Shown: piece after piece, positions 25,415 to 34,423 of the stretch
Layout of the letters: every line of letters begins with the position of its first letter
How positions within the stretch are numbered: the stretch's first letter is position 1
From: Gemmatimonadota bacterium
GTDB lineage: Bacteria > Gemmatimonadota > Gemmatimonadetes > Longimicrobiales > Gaopeijiaceae
Reading direction: 5' to 3'
DNA length: 64,000 bases
NCBI GenBank assembly: GCA_029879725.1
Contig: JAOUPR010000005.1
Coordinates: forward strand, 1-64,000
The notes under the pieces: model-generated
What the model saw: only the letters and a program-made list of their open reading frames with translations
Told to the model about the DNA's origin: nothing
The model's database searches: none
Program-made: the position numbers and the translations under genes

Positions 25415-25846
25415 GTGAACGGCTTCGTAGGGCAATACGAGTACCAGATGGACGAGAAGGGGCGGGTGAGTCTCCCCTCGGCGTTTCGCCGGGAGGCCGA
25501 CTCCGACCGCTTCGTTCTCCTCCAATGGGAAAAGCCCTACCTGACGCTGTTTCCCGCCGCCAAGTGGGGGGAGATCCAGGAGAGACTCCTGGAATTCCGG
25601 CGGGCCAACGCCGAGGCGTGGAACCGGGTGCGCGTCATCGTGTCCAGCGCCGTCGAGGTCGCGCCGGACAAGCAGGGGCGGATCCTCGTCCCCGCGGGCC
25701 TCCAGTCCGCGGGTGGGCTGGCCGGAACCGTGATCCTGAGCGGGAACATCGACCGCATCGAGATCTGGGACCCGGAGACCTACCGGAGCACGGTGGAGCA
25801 GCAGGCCGCCGGGTTGGAGGACTTCGCACACAGGCTCTTCGGGTGA
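25415..25846 (+). CDS. mraZ: Transcriptional regulator MraZ
   Basis: MraZ (143 aa) is the AbrB-like DNA-binding regulator that heads the division and cell wall operon. The two halves each carry the family motif: DEKGRVSLPSAFR near residue 13 and DKQGRILVPAGLQ near residue 87. The GTG start is supported by GGGAGGG 5 nt upstream. It forms rings that bind repeated TGGG boxes; a four-box array lies directly upstream, so autorepression is expected. Confidence 0.95.
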   Translation: MNGFVGQYEYQMDEKGRVSLPSAFRREADSDRFVLLQWEKPYLTLFPAAKWGEIQERLLEFRRANAEAWNRVRVIVSSAVEVAPDKQGRILVPAGLQSAGGLAGTVILSGNIDRIEIWDPETYRSTVEQQAAGLEDFAHRLFG

Positions 25847-25851
25847 CGGCC

Positions 25852-26784
25852 ATGGACGCGATCCGCTATCACGAGCCCGTCATGGTGGGCGAGGTGCTCG
25901 GCTTCCTGTCTCCGGCCGGAGAGGGGTTCTACCTGGACGGGACCGCCGGGGGAGGGGGGCACACCCGGGCCATCCTGGACGCCTGCCCCGGGTGCCGCGT
26001 CCTGGCCGTGGATCGTGACCCCGAGGCGCTGGACGAGTGCCGCACGGCGCTGGCCGCGCACCGCGACCGCGTCCGCTTCCTCCGCCGCCGGTTCGACAAG
26101 GCGGTGGACGACCCGGAGGTGCGGACACGGGGACTGGAGGGCGCGCTCCTGGATCTGGGCGTGAGCTCGCACCAGCTCGACGATGAGCGCCGGGGGTTCG
26201 CCTTCCGCCGCGGAGTCGTCCTCGACATGCGTATGGGGGGAGAGGACGAGGGAGCGTCGGCCGCGGAATTCCTCCGCGAGGCCCCGGAAGAAGATCTCAC
26301 CCGGGCCTTCCGGGAGTGGGGAGAGGAGCCTCGCGGACGGCGGTTGGCCCGGGAGGTCGTGCGCCGCCGTGAGGACCGCTCCTTCGACGACGCCGACGAC
26401 CTGGTGGGAGCCCTCGCCGCCGTGCTGGGGCGCGCCCCCACGGCGCAGGAGAAGGCCCGTGTGTTCCAGGGTGTCCGCATCGCCGTGAACCGTGAGATGG
26501 AGGCTCTGGAGCTCGCGCTGCCGGCCATCCGGGACGCGTTGAACGAGGGCGGCGTTCTGGTGGTGATCGCGTACCACTCCCTGGAAGACCGCATCGTGAA
26601 GCACGCTTTCCGGGAGTGGAGTCTCAGCTGTGTGTGTGCTCCGGGGATGCCGGTCTGCACGTGCCGCGGGCGCCCCCTGGGAGAGACCCTCACCAGGAAG
26701 CCGGTCCGTCCTTCGGACGACGAGGTTTCGGCGAACCCCCGTGCTCGAAGCGCGCGCCTGAGGGCGTGGAGGAGGGCGGCATGA
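25852..26784 (+). CDS. rsmH: 16S rRNA (cytosine(1402)-N4)-methyltransferase
   Basis: RsmH (310 aa) methylates N4 of C1402 in 16S rRNA using SAM. Family signatures: YHEPVMVGEVL at the N-terminus, SAM motif DGTAGGGGHTRAIL, DLGVSSHQLD, AYHSLEDRIVKHAFREW, and the C-terminal KPVRPSDDEVSANPRARSAR. The ATG at 25852 is chosen because GGGTGA lies 5 nt upstream; a GTG at 25843 overlapping the mraZ stop would add three residues. Confidence 0.95.
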   Translation: MDAIRYHEPVMVGEVLGFLSPAGEGFYLDGTAGGGGHTRAILDACPGCRVLAVDRDPEALDECRTALAAHRDRVRFLRRRFDKAVDDPEVRTRGLEGALLDLGVSSHQLDDERRGFAFRRGVVLDMRMGGEDEGASAAEFLREAPEEDLTRAFREWGEEPRGRRLAREVVRRREDRSFDDADDLVGALAAVLGRAPTAQEKARVFQGVRIAVNREMEALELALPAIRDALNEGGVLVVIAYHSLEDRIVKHAFREWSLSCVCAPGMPVCTCRGRPLGETLTRKPVRPSDDEVSANPRARSARLRAWRRAA

Positions 26785-27065
26785 AGGGCTTGATGGTGTT
26801 GGTGCGGGCCGGCGTCGTGACCACCGTGCTCCTCGCGTCGATGGCGTTGGTGCTCTGGCGGCAGAGCCGGTCGCTGGAGGTGCTCGCCCGACTCGATGAG
26901 ATCCGGCAGCAGACGTCGCTCGCCCAGTCGGAGATCGCCGAGCTGGAGCGCAGGATCCAGATGCTGGAGAGCCGGGGGCGCGTGGTGGAGGCCGCCCGGT
27001 CGCGCCTCGGCATGCATGCCCCCGAAGGTGCGGAGCTCGTCATCCTTCCCGGAGCGGCGGACTGA
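26781..27065 (+). CDS. ftsL: Cell division protein FtsL-like
   Basis: This 94-aa bitopic protein has a membrane helix near residues 5-25 followed by a coiled-coil heptad segment (about 32-72) and the end motif RSRLGMHAPEG, similar to FtsL/DivIC proteins. It bridges FtsQ and the FtsW-FtsI synthase in the divisome. It starts in an ATGA overlap with rsmH and shares one base with ftsI. Assignment rests on size, topology and position, since FtsL sequence is poorly conserved. Confidence 0.82.
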   Translation: MKGLMVLVRAGVVTTVLLASMALVLWRQSRSLEVLARLDEIRQQTSLAQSEIAELERRIQMLESRGRVVEAARSRLGMHAPEGAELVILPGAAD

Positions 27066-29068
27066 TGGCGCGCCGCGGAAACGCTTCCGGCGCGGGCCCC
27101 CGGCCCTGGCGGCGACGGGTCGTGCTCGCCGCATGGCTGGTGGCGGCGATCGTGATCAGTGCCCGGGCCGTGCAGGTCCAGGTGATCCAGTCCGGAACCT
27201 GGAAGACCATGGCCGAAGCGCAGCACAGGACGGACGTCCTGGTGGACGCTCCCCGAGGCACCATCCTGGATCGGGACGGAATGCCCATGGCCGTGTCCCG
27301 CGAGACGTATCGTGTGGGGATCGCCCCCCACGAACTGTCGGACATCCCCGCCGCCCGGGAGCTTCTCGCCTCGGCGCTGGGCGTGTCGGCCCGCCGGGCC
27401 GCGGAGTTCACGGACACCCGGAGGAAGTGGGTATCCGTGCCGGGGTACTTCACCCCCGCCGTGCGTGAGCGTCTAGCCGGCGTGAGGGGCGTCTATCTCG
27501 AGCGCGAGTTGCAGCGATCCCTCCTCCACGGAGACCTGGCCCGTGGCGTGGTGGGTACGGTCCGCGACGGCGTGGCCCGCGGCGGAGTAGAGGAATTGTT
27601 CGAGGACGTCCTCCGGGGACGCGAGGGGCGCGAGGTGGTGGCCCGGGACAACGTGGGGCGTCCGATCCCGGGCGAGACCTTCGTGGTGACCCCTCCCGAG
27701 GTCGGCGGACAAGTCGTCCTGACGCTGGACATGGACCTCCAGGAGATCGCCCGGCAGGCGCTGGACGAAGCGATGGAGACCACGCAGGCGCGCGGCGGTG
27801 ACGTGCTCGTCACGGATCCGCGGACCGGTGAAATCCTCGCCTTCGTGTCCAGTCGGGCCGGGGGCGCGGCCTCCCTGTCGGCCATCAACACGCCGTATGA
27901 GCCCGGGTCCACCCTGAAGCCCTTCACGGTGGCCGCGCTCCTGGACCGGAAGCTGACCACGCTCCGTGACACGGTCGACGTGGGGGACGGTACGTGGGAG
28001 GTCGCGGGAAGAACGCTCCACGACGTGCACAGCTCGGGACGCATGACGGTGGGCCAGGCGTTGCGCACCTCGTCGAACGTGGGGATCGCGAAGGCGGCGC
28101 AGGCTCTCACGCCCGGGGCGCAGTACGAGACCCTCCGCGATTTCGGCTTCGGCGTACCGACGGGACTCGAACTTCCGGGTGAGGTGGGCGGGACGTTGCG
28201 GCGGCCGGTGGACTGGTCGGGGCAGAGCCCCGCGTCCCTGGCCATCGGATACGAGGTCTCCGTCACGTCGCTCCAGATGGCCATGGCGTATGGAGCCCTC
28301 GCCAATGGAGGGAGGCTCATGCTTCCGCGTCTCGTGAAGGAGATCCGCGACTCGGAGGGCGAGGTGGTGAGGTCGTTCGGTCCGAAGGTGGTGAGGCAGG
28401 TGGTGTCCGCGGAGACGGCCGAGTCCGTGGGGCGGGCGCTGGTGGACGTGGTGGAGGACGGCACGGGCACCGCCGCGCGGCTGGGGGCGTTCCGCGTGGC
28501 CGGGAAGAGCGGAACGAGTCGGGCCTACGTGGACGGGAAGTACGTATCGGGCGAGTACTACTCGTCCTTCGTCGGCTTCTTCCCCGCGGAGGATCCCCAG
28601 TTGGTGGTGTTCGTGAAGCTGGAGCGTCCCGAGGGGACGTACTACGGCGGAGCCACGGCGGCGCCGGTGACCCGCGCCACCATGGAGGCGGCCCTGGCCG
28701 CCCGGGCGACGACCCTGGACCGCACCGCGCTCCTCCGCACCGTGCGGCGGAGCCCCGGAGAGGTGGAGGCTCCGCGCGTCCACTTCGCGTCGCGGGCCAT
28801 CGACCCGCCCCTCCCTCCCACGTCGGAGAGAGGAACGGCTTCGGATCCGTCCGAGCGTGACGGCGGAATCGCGCGAGGTGGACGGATGGCCCTTCCCGAC
28901 GTGGCCGGACTCCCCACCCGGGTGGCCGTGAGGCGTCTGCACCATCTCGGTGTGCGTGTCGTTCGGATCGGGTCGGGAGAGGTGGTCGGTACCGCCCCGG
29001 CCCCGGGGTCGTGGGTCATGGCGGGGGATACCGTGCGCCTGAGGCTGGGGAGGCGGGGCGATGAGTGA
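27065..29068 (+). CDS. ftsI: Division-specific peptidoglycan transpeptidase (class B PBP) with PASTA domain
   Basis: FtsI (667 aa) cross-links septal peptidoglycan. There is an N-terminal membrane helix (about 18-36), a PBP dimerisation domain with RGTILDRDGMPMAVS, and a transpeptidase domain with SxxK at Ser282-Lys285 (EPGSTLKPF), SSN at 336-338 and KSG at 481-483. A C-terminal PASTA domain follows a Pro/Ser-rich linker (about 600-665, LPDVAGLPTRVAVRRLHHLG). PASTA is not found in proteobacterial FtsI but is common in Firmicutes and Actinobacteria PBPs. It overlaps murE by 8 nt. Confidence 0.94.
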   Translation: MARRGNASGAGPRPWRRRVVLAAWLVAAIVISARAVQVQVIQSGTWKTMAEAQHRTDVLVDAPRGTILDRDGMPMAVSRETYRVGIAPHELSDIPAARELLASALGVSARRAAEFTDTRRKWVSVPGYFTPAVRERLAGVRGVYLERELQRSLLHGDLARGVVGTVRDGVARGGVEELFEDVLRGREGREVVARDNVGRPIPGETFVVTPPEVGGQVVLTLDMDLQEIARQALDEAMETTQARGGDVLVTDPRTGEILAFVSSRAGGAASLSAINTPYEPGSTLKPFTVAALLDRKLTTLRDTVDVGDGTWEVAGRTLHDVHSSGRMTVGQALRTSSNVGIAKAAQALTPGAQYETLRDFGFGVPTGLELPGEVGGTLRRPVDWSGQSPASLAIGYEVSVTSLQMAMAYGALANGGRLMLPRLVKEIRDSEGEVVRSFGPKVVRQVVSAETAESVGRALVDVVEDGTGTAARLGAFRVAGKSGTSRAYVDGKYVSGEYYSSFVGFFPAEDPQLVVFVKLERPEGTYYGGATAAPVTRATMEAALAARATTLDRTALLRTVRRSPGEVEAPRVHFASRAIDPPLPPTSERGTASDPSERDGGIARGGRMALPDVAGLPTRVAVRRLHHLGVRVVRIGSGEVVGTAPAPGSWVMAGDTVRLRLGRRGDE

Positions 29069-30539
29069 CATCCACCCGAGCCTGAAGGTGGTGGGCGAAG
29101 TCCTCCGGTCCGCGGGGCTCCTGGTGGAGCTGAACGGCCCGGAGGACGTCGCCGTTTCCGGTGCTTCCCAGGACTCCCGTGCCGTGCGCGCCGGCGACCT
29201 CTTCCTCGCGTGGAAGGGGGTCACGCACGACAGCCACGACTTCGTCCACTCCGCGGTGGCCGCGGGCGCGGTGGCCGCGGTCGTCGAGAGAGCCCTTCCC
29301 GTGGACGTCCCCCAGCTGGTGGTCACCGACGGGCGGCGCGCCGCGGCCCTGGTGGCCGACCTGTTGGCGGGCCGGCCCGCGGAGCGGCTCTTCATGGTCG
29401 GAATCACGGGGACCAACGGAAAGACCACGACGGCCCTGTTGGTGCGGCATCTCCTCTCGACCCGGGTGCGCGCCGCCGCCATCGGCACGCTGGGGCTCAC
29501 GGGGCCGGACGGAGCGGTGCGCCCCGACACCGAGGCGCTCACGACGCCGGGCCCGGTGCAGCTCTCCGGATGGTTGAAGCAGCTGGTGGAAGAGGACGTC
29601 GGGGCCGTGGTCATGGAGGCGTCCTCCCACGCCCTCGAGCAGCGCCGGCTGGACGGCGTCCGCTTCGACGTGGCGATCTTCACCAACCTGACCCAGGATC
29701 ACCTGGACTATCACGGTGACCTCGCCACGTATCGGGGGGCCAAGCTCCTCCTGGTGGGGAGGCTCAAGGAGTCGGGAGGCGTGGTCGTCAACGGCGACGA
29801 TCCGGCGTGGAGCTCCATCGACGCGGGCCGGCACACCCTGGTCGTCTTTTCCTCCGCTGCCGCCGGCGACCTGCGGGCCTCCGACGTGGAGCTCGACGCC
29901 TCGGGCTCCACCTTCACCCTGGAGTGGAAGGGGGAGTCCCGCCGGGTCAGGTTCCCGCTCCCCGCCGGGTACAACGTGGAGAACGCGCTGGCCGCCGCGG
30001 GCGCGGGCCTCCTGTTCGGCCTCACTCTCGACGAGGTGGCCCACGGGCTGGAAAACGCGCCCCGCGTGAAGGGACGGCTGGAGGTCGTGCACGAGGATTC
30101 ATTCACGGTTCTCATCGATTTCGCCCACACCCCGGACGCGCTCCGGGGAGCGCTGGCCGCCGTGAGGCCCCTGACGCGGGGACGTCTCATCGTGGTCTTC
30201 GGCGCCGGCGGCGATCGGGACCGCACGAAGAGGGGGCCCATGGCGGTGGCCGTGGCCGAACTGGCCGACGTCGTGATCCTGACGTCCGACAACCCGCGCA
30301 CCGAGGACCCTGAGCGGATCCTCGACGACCTGGCCGTCGGGCTCTCGGGAGTCGCCTTTCACCGCTTCGTGGACCGCCGCGACGCGATCCGCCACGCGCT
30401 GGAGATGGCCGCCACCGGCGACACCGTCGTCCTCGCGGGGAAGGGTCACGAGACGTACCAGGTGATCGGACACGAGAAGCGTCCCTTCGACGAGCGGACC
30501 GTGGTGCGGGATTGTCTGGCCCGCCTGGGGGCCGCATGA
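29061..30539 (+). CDS. murE: UDP-MurNAc-L-Ala-D-Glu:meso-diaminopimelate ligase
   Basis: MurE (492 aa) adds the third residue of the peptidoglycan stem peptide. ATP motif GITGTNGKTTTA lies near residue 112; TNLTQDHLDYHG and FAHTPDAL are family segments; and DNPRTEDP near residue 410 is the specificity motif for meso-diaminopimelate. GKGHETYQV is near the C-terminus. It overlaps both ftsI (8 nt) and murF (ATGA). Confidence 0.96.
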   Translation: MSDIHPSLKVVGEVLRSAGLLVELNGPEDVAVSGASQDSRAVRAGDLFLAWKGVTHDSHDFVHSAVAAGAVAAVVERALPVDVPQLVVTDGRRAAALVADLLAGRPAERLFMVGITGTNGKTTTALLVRHLLSTRVRAAAIGTLGLTGPDGAVRPDTEALTTPGPVQLSGWLKQLVEEDVGAVVMEASSHALEQRRLDGVRFDVAIFTNLTQDHLDYHGDLATYRGAKLLLVGRLKESGGVVVNGDDPAWSSIDAGRHTLVVFSSAAAGDLRASDVELDASGSTFTLEWKGESRRVRFPLPAGYNVENALAAAGAGLLFGLTLDEVAHGLENAPRVKGRLEVVHEDSFTVLIDFAHTPDALRGALAAVRPLTRGRLIVVFGAGGDRDRTKRGPMAVAVAELADVVILTSDNPRTEDPERILDDLAVGLSGVAFHRFVDRRDAIRHALEMAATGDTVVLAGKGHETYQVIGHEKRPFDERTVVRDCLARLGAA

Positions 30540-31912
30540 GCGCCTTCGTGTGGACCGACGCGCGGGTGCGCGCCGCCCTGGGGCTCCGCGCGGACCGGGC
30601 CCGTGAGGGAGTCGAGTTCACGGGGATCTCCACCGACTCCCGGACGGTGGAGCCGGGGAATCTCTACGTGGCTCTGGTGGGCGATCGGTTCGACGGCCAC
30701 GATTTCGTGGCGGACGCCTTCGCCCGGGGTGCCCTCGGCGCGGTGGTCTCCGCCCCCGTCCCGGGCGAGCCGGGAGGGTCGCTGTACCCCGTTCAGGACA
30801 CCCTCTCCGCCCTGGGATCTCTGGCGGCGCACTTCCGCAACACGTTGGAGATCCCGGTGGTCGCCATCACGGGCTCCGCGGGAAAGACGACCACCAAGGA
30901 CTTCACGCGCGGCGCGCTCTCCCAGAGCCTCAGGGTCCACGCGACGCGGGGGAATCTGAACAATCGGGTGGGGATGCCCCTCACCCTCCTGTCCACCCCC
31001 GCCGATGCCCAGGCGGTGGTTCTGGAACTCGGGACGAACGAGCCCGGCGAGATCCGTCTGCTCGCCAGGATCGCCACTCCCGACATCGCCGTCGTGACCA
31101 CCGTGGGCGCCAGCCATCTCGAGAAGCTGGAGACGGTGGCCGGGGTGATGAAGGAGAAGCTCTCTCTCTTCGCCCACGTCGCGGAGGGGGGCGTGTGCGT
31201 CACGGGTGACACTCCCCCGGAGCTCCCCGTGGAGGCTCGTCGGGTTTGCCCCCACCTCGTGGTGGCGGGTGAGGCCGAGGAGGCGGACGAGCGCTTCCGT
31301 GCCCGCCACGTGGAATCGGACATGTGGGGAACGTACAGCTTCGTGTGGCGCGGGCAGCGGGTCACCCTCCCCGTGGCCGGTCGGCACATGGTTCTCGACG
31401 CCGTGCTGGCGCTCACCGTGGCGGACACCGTGGGGATCGCCGCCCGTGACGCGGTACGAGGGATCCGGAGCGCCGACTTCGGCGCCATGCGCGGGGAGAC
31501 TCGAAGGGTAGGCGGGCTCACGGTCATCGTCGACTGCTACAACGCCAATCCCGTGAGCGTGAAGGCCGCACTCGACCTCCTGGGAGCACACTCCGGGGGC
31601 TCGGGAAGGGTGGTGGTCCTCGGCTCGATGCTCGAGCTGGGTGCCGCTTCGGACGCGCTCCACGAAGAGGTCCTGGACGATGCTCTGTCCCGCGGCTTCG
31701 ATCGCGTCGTGGCCACCGGCGAGTTCGCCCGCGTGGCCGGGGACCGTGCCCACCCCGCGCTCATGACGGCTCCGACGTGGAACGAGGCCTATCCCTCTCT
31801 CCGCGGGGTGCTCACCGGGGACGAGGTCGTGCTCCTGAAGGCGTCGCGGGGCGTCGCCATGGAAGGGATCCTCCCCCTTCTGGAATCCGACTTCGGTGAG
31901 GAGGCGGCCTGA
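30536..31912 (+). CDS. murF: UDP-MurNAc-tripeptide:D-alanyl-D-alanine ligase
   Basis: MurF (458 aa) adds the D-Ala-D-Ala dipeptide to the cytoplasmic precursor. ATP motif AITGSAGKTTTKDF, then TRGNLNNRVGMPLTLL and LELGTNEPGEI characteristic of MurF, and the C-terminal DCYNANPVSVKAAL and VVLGSMLELG. It overlaps murE (ATGA) and shares one base with mraY. Confidence 0.96.
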   Translation: MSAFVWTDARVRAALGLRADRAREGVEFTGISTDSRTVEPGNLYVALVGDRFDGHDFVADAFARGALGAVVSAPVPGEPGGSLYPVQDTLSALGSLAAHFRNTLEIPVVAITGSAGKTTTKDFTRGALSQSLRVHATRGNLNNRVGMPLTLLSTPADAQAVVLELGTNEPGEIRLLARIATPDIAVVTTVGASHLEKLETVAGVMKEKLSLFAHVAEGGVCVTGDTPPELPVEARRVCPHLVVAGEAEEADERFRARHVESDMWGTYSFVWRGQRVTLPVAGRHMVLDAVLALTVADTVGIAARDAVRGIRSADFGAMRGETRRVGGLTVIVDCYNANPVSVKAALDLLGAHSGGSGRVVVLGSMLELGAASDALHEEVLDDALSRGFDRVVATGEFARVAGDRAHPALMTAPTWNEAYPSLRGVLTGDEVVLLKASRGVAMEGILPLLESDFGEEAA

Positions 31913-33018
31913 TGCTGTATCATCTCCTCCCCCAGTTCAGCGACGTCCACATCGTGTTCAACGTCTTCCGGTACCTCACGTTCCGGGCGGCGGGAGCGTT
32001 GGTGACGTCGCTTCTGGTCGCGTTCCTCATCGGCCCGGCGGTGATCCGGTGGCTCACCCGCCTCCGCGTGGGCCAGATCGTCCGCAGCTACGGGCCGGAG
32101 AGCCATCTCTCCAAGGCGGGAACGCCCACCATGGGGGGACTCATCATCCTGGGAGCGACGGTCTCGTCGACCCTGCTGTGGGCGAATCTCACGAACTGGT
32201 TCACCGTGCTCGCCCTGGTGTCCCTCCTCTGGACCGGGGCCATCGGGTTCGTGGACGATTACCTCAAGGTCGTGCGCAAGCAGTCCCGCGGCCTGGTGGC
32301 CCGGTACAAGATGGTGGGGCAGGTCACCTTCGGGTTGGCCCTGGGCGCCTTCCTCCTCCTGCAGCCCATCTCCCCGATCCCGACCACGGTCACCGGCCTC
32401 CCCTTCTTCTCCGAATGGTCCGTCGCCTTCTGGGCCCCGGCCTTCGTGTTGTTCGTGGCGCTGGTCGTTTCCGGGTCCTCCAACGCGGTGAACCTGACCG
32501 ACGGCCTGGATGGTCTCGCCGCCGGCCTGGCCAGCATCGCCGCCGCCACATTCGGGATCCTGGCGTACATCATGGGCCGCGTGGACCTCTCCCAGTACCT
32601 GGGGCTCTTCTACCTCCCCGGCGCGGGGGAGCTGTCCATCTTCGCCGTGGCCCTGGCGGGAGGTGCGCTGGGCTTTCTCTGGTTCAATGCCCATCCGGCC
32701 CAGGTGTTCATGGGCGACACGGGCTCACTCGCGCTGGGAGGGGCCCTGGGGGTCATGGCCATCCTCCTCAAGTCGGAGTTCCTCCTCGTCATCGTGGGCG
32801 GCGTGTTCGTCATGGAGGCCGTCTCGGTGATCCTGCAGACGTCGTGGTTCAAGTACACGTCGAGGAGGTTCGGAGAGGGGCGGCGGATCTTCCGTATGGC
32901 GCCCATCCACCACCACTTCGAAAAGCTGGGCTGGGCGGAAACGCAGGTGGTGACCCGTTTCTGGATCCTGGGCGTGCTGTGCGCGATGGTCGCCCTCAGC
33001 ACCCTGAAGATCCGGTAA
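31912..33018 (+). CDS. mraY: Phospho-MurNAc-pentapeptide transferase
   Basis: MraY (368 aa) is the inner-membrane enzyme that makes lipid I. It has about ten membrane helices and the conserved cytoplasmic motifs GTPTMGGLIIL, GFVDDYLKV, NLTDGLDGLAAG, GDTGSLALGG and APIHHHFEKLGW. These hold the Asp and His residues of the Mg2+ active site. It starts one base inside the murF stop, and murD follows after 16 nt. Confidence 0.97.
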   Translation: MLYHLLPQFSDVHIVFNVFRYLTFRAAGALVTSLLVAFLIGPAVIRWLTRLRVGQIVRSYGPESHLSKAGTPTMGGLIILGATVSSTLLWANLTNWFTVLALVSLLWTGAIGFVDDYLKVVRKQSRGLVARYKMVGQVTFGLALGAFLLLQPISPIPTTVTGLPFFSEWSVAFWAPAFVLFVALVVSGSSNAVNLTDGLDGLAAGLASIAAATFGILAYIMGRVDLSQYLGLFYLPGAGELSIFAVALAGGALGFLWFNAHPAQVFMGDTGSLALGGALGVMAILLKSEFLLVIVGGVFVMEAVSVILQTSWFKYTSRRFGEGRRIFRMAPIHHHFEKLGWAETQVVTRFWILGVLCAMVALSTLKIR

Positions 33019-33034
33019 GGGACGACGATGACCC

Positions 33035-34423
33035 ATGGCCGAAAGGCGGAGAAGGGGAAATGAACTGGAAGGCAACGACATCGCGGTCATCGGCCTCGGC
33101 GCCAGCGGGATCGCCGCCGCGAGGCTCGCACTCAACAAGGGAGGGAACGTCTATGTCTCGGATGTGCGTACCGACGACTCAGCTTCAGCTGGTGGAGCCG
33201 AGCTCCGGGCACTGGGCGCCCGGGTCGAGCTGGGACGGCACGACCTCGAACGACTGGCGGGCGCCGACCACGTCGTCGTCAGTCCGGGAATCCCCCCGGA
33301 CGCTCCGGTGCTCCGGGCCCTCGCGGAACGAGGCGTCCGTTGCATCTCCGAGCCCGAGTTCGCCGTTCGGTTCTTCGCGGGTCCACTGATCGCCATCACC
33401 GGAACCAACGGGAAGACCACGACCACCATGCTCACCGGACACCTCTTGGAACAGGCAGGCATCTCCGCCGGGGTAGGGGGGAACGTCGGGGGAGGCTTCG
33501 CCCCGCCGGCTTCGGAGTTGGCTCTCATGGAGCCGGCGCCGGCATGGTACGTCCTGGAGTTGTCGTCCTTCCAGCTCGCGGGGATCGAGACGCTCTCGCC
33601 CGACATCGGCGTCGTGACCAATCTGTCACCGGACCACCTGGACCGATACGATTCGGTGGCCTCGTACTACGCCGACAAGGCCCGGCTCTTCGACAACGCC
33701 ACGGAGACGTCGCGCTGGGTGCTTCCCGCCGGCGACACCGAGGTGGACGCCCTCATCGGCGACACGCCCGGACGCCGATTCCACTTCGGTGACGAGCCCC
33801 GGAAGGGAACGCACGCCTTCGTGGAGGAGGGGATCCTCACGCTGGACGTGGAGGGGCGCGAGCCGGTCCTTCCCGCGGCCGACCTTCCCCTTCTCGGGCG
33901 ACACAACCGCCTCAACGCGCTGGCCGCCGTCCTCACCGCCCGTCTGGCCGGAGCGCCCGTGGAAGCGTTGGGCGAGGGGCTCCGGTCCGCCCGGTCCCTT
34001 CCGCATCGGATGGAGCCCGTGGCCGACGTGGCCGGCGTGCTCTGGGTCAACGATTCCAAAGCCACCAACGTGGCCGCGACCCGCAGCGCCCTGCAGAGCC
34101 TCACGCGCCCGGTCGTCCTCCTTCTCGGCGGTAAGGACAAGGGGGAGGATCTCACCGTCCTGCGCGGCGCCATGGGCCCCTCGGTCCGGGTCGTGCTGGC
34201 GTACGGCGCGGCCGGGCCCCGCATCGCGGCGGCGCTGGAGGGAGCGGCCGAGGTGCGCCTCCTGGAGTGCGGATTCGCCGACGTCGTGGAGGAGGCCCGC
34301 CGCTGGGCCCGCGCGGGAGACATGGTGCTCCTCTCTCCGGCGTGCTCCTCCTTCGACATGTTCCGGAACTACGAGGAGCGGGGACGCACCTTCGCGTCTC
34401 TCGCCGGGGGGGACGCCCGATGA
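33035..34423 (+). CDS. murD: UDP-MurNAc-L-alanine:D-glutamate ligase
   Basis: MurD (462 aa) adds D-Glu to the stem peptide in the cytoplasm. N-terminal nucleotide fold IAVIGLGASGIAAARLAL, ATP motif ITGTNGKTTTTMLTG, TNLSPDHLDRYDSVASYYADKA, LLGRHNRLNALAA, NDSKATNVAATRSAL and the C-terminal LLSPACSSFDMFRNYEERG all match. The N-terminal 12 residues are basic and slightly longer than usual. It is the only junction in the early operon with a real gap upstream. Confidence 0.96.
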   Translation: MAERRRRGNELEGNDIAVIGLGASGIAAARLALNKGGNVYVSDVRTDDSASAGGAELRALGARVELGRHDLERLAGADHVVVSPGIPPDAPVLRALAERGVRCISEPEFAVRFFAGPLIAITGTNGKTTTTMLTGHLLEQAGISAGVGGNVGGGFAPPASELALMEPAPAWYVLELSSFQLAGIETLSPDIGVVTNLSPDHLDRYDSVASYYADKARLFDNATETSRWVLPAGDTEVDALIGDTPGRRFHFGDEPRKGTHAFVEEGILTLDVEGREPVLPAADLPLLGRHNRLNALAAVLTARLAGAPVEALGEGLRSARSLPHRMEPVADVAGVLWVNDSKATNVAATRSALQSLTRPVVLLLGGKDKGEDLTVLRGAMGPSVRVVLAYGAAGPRIAAALEGAAEVRLLECGFADVVEEARRWARAGDMVLLSPACSSFDMFRNYEERGRTFASLAGGDAR

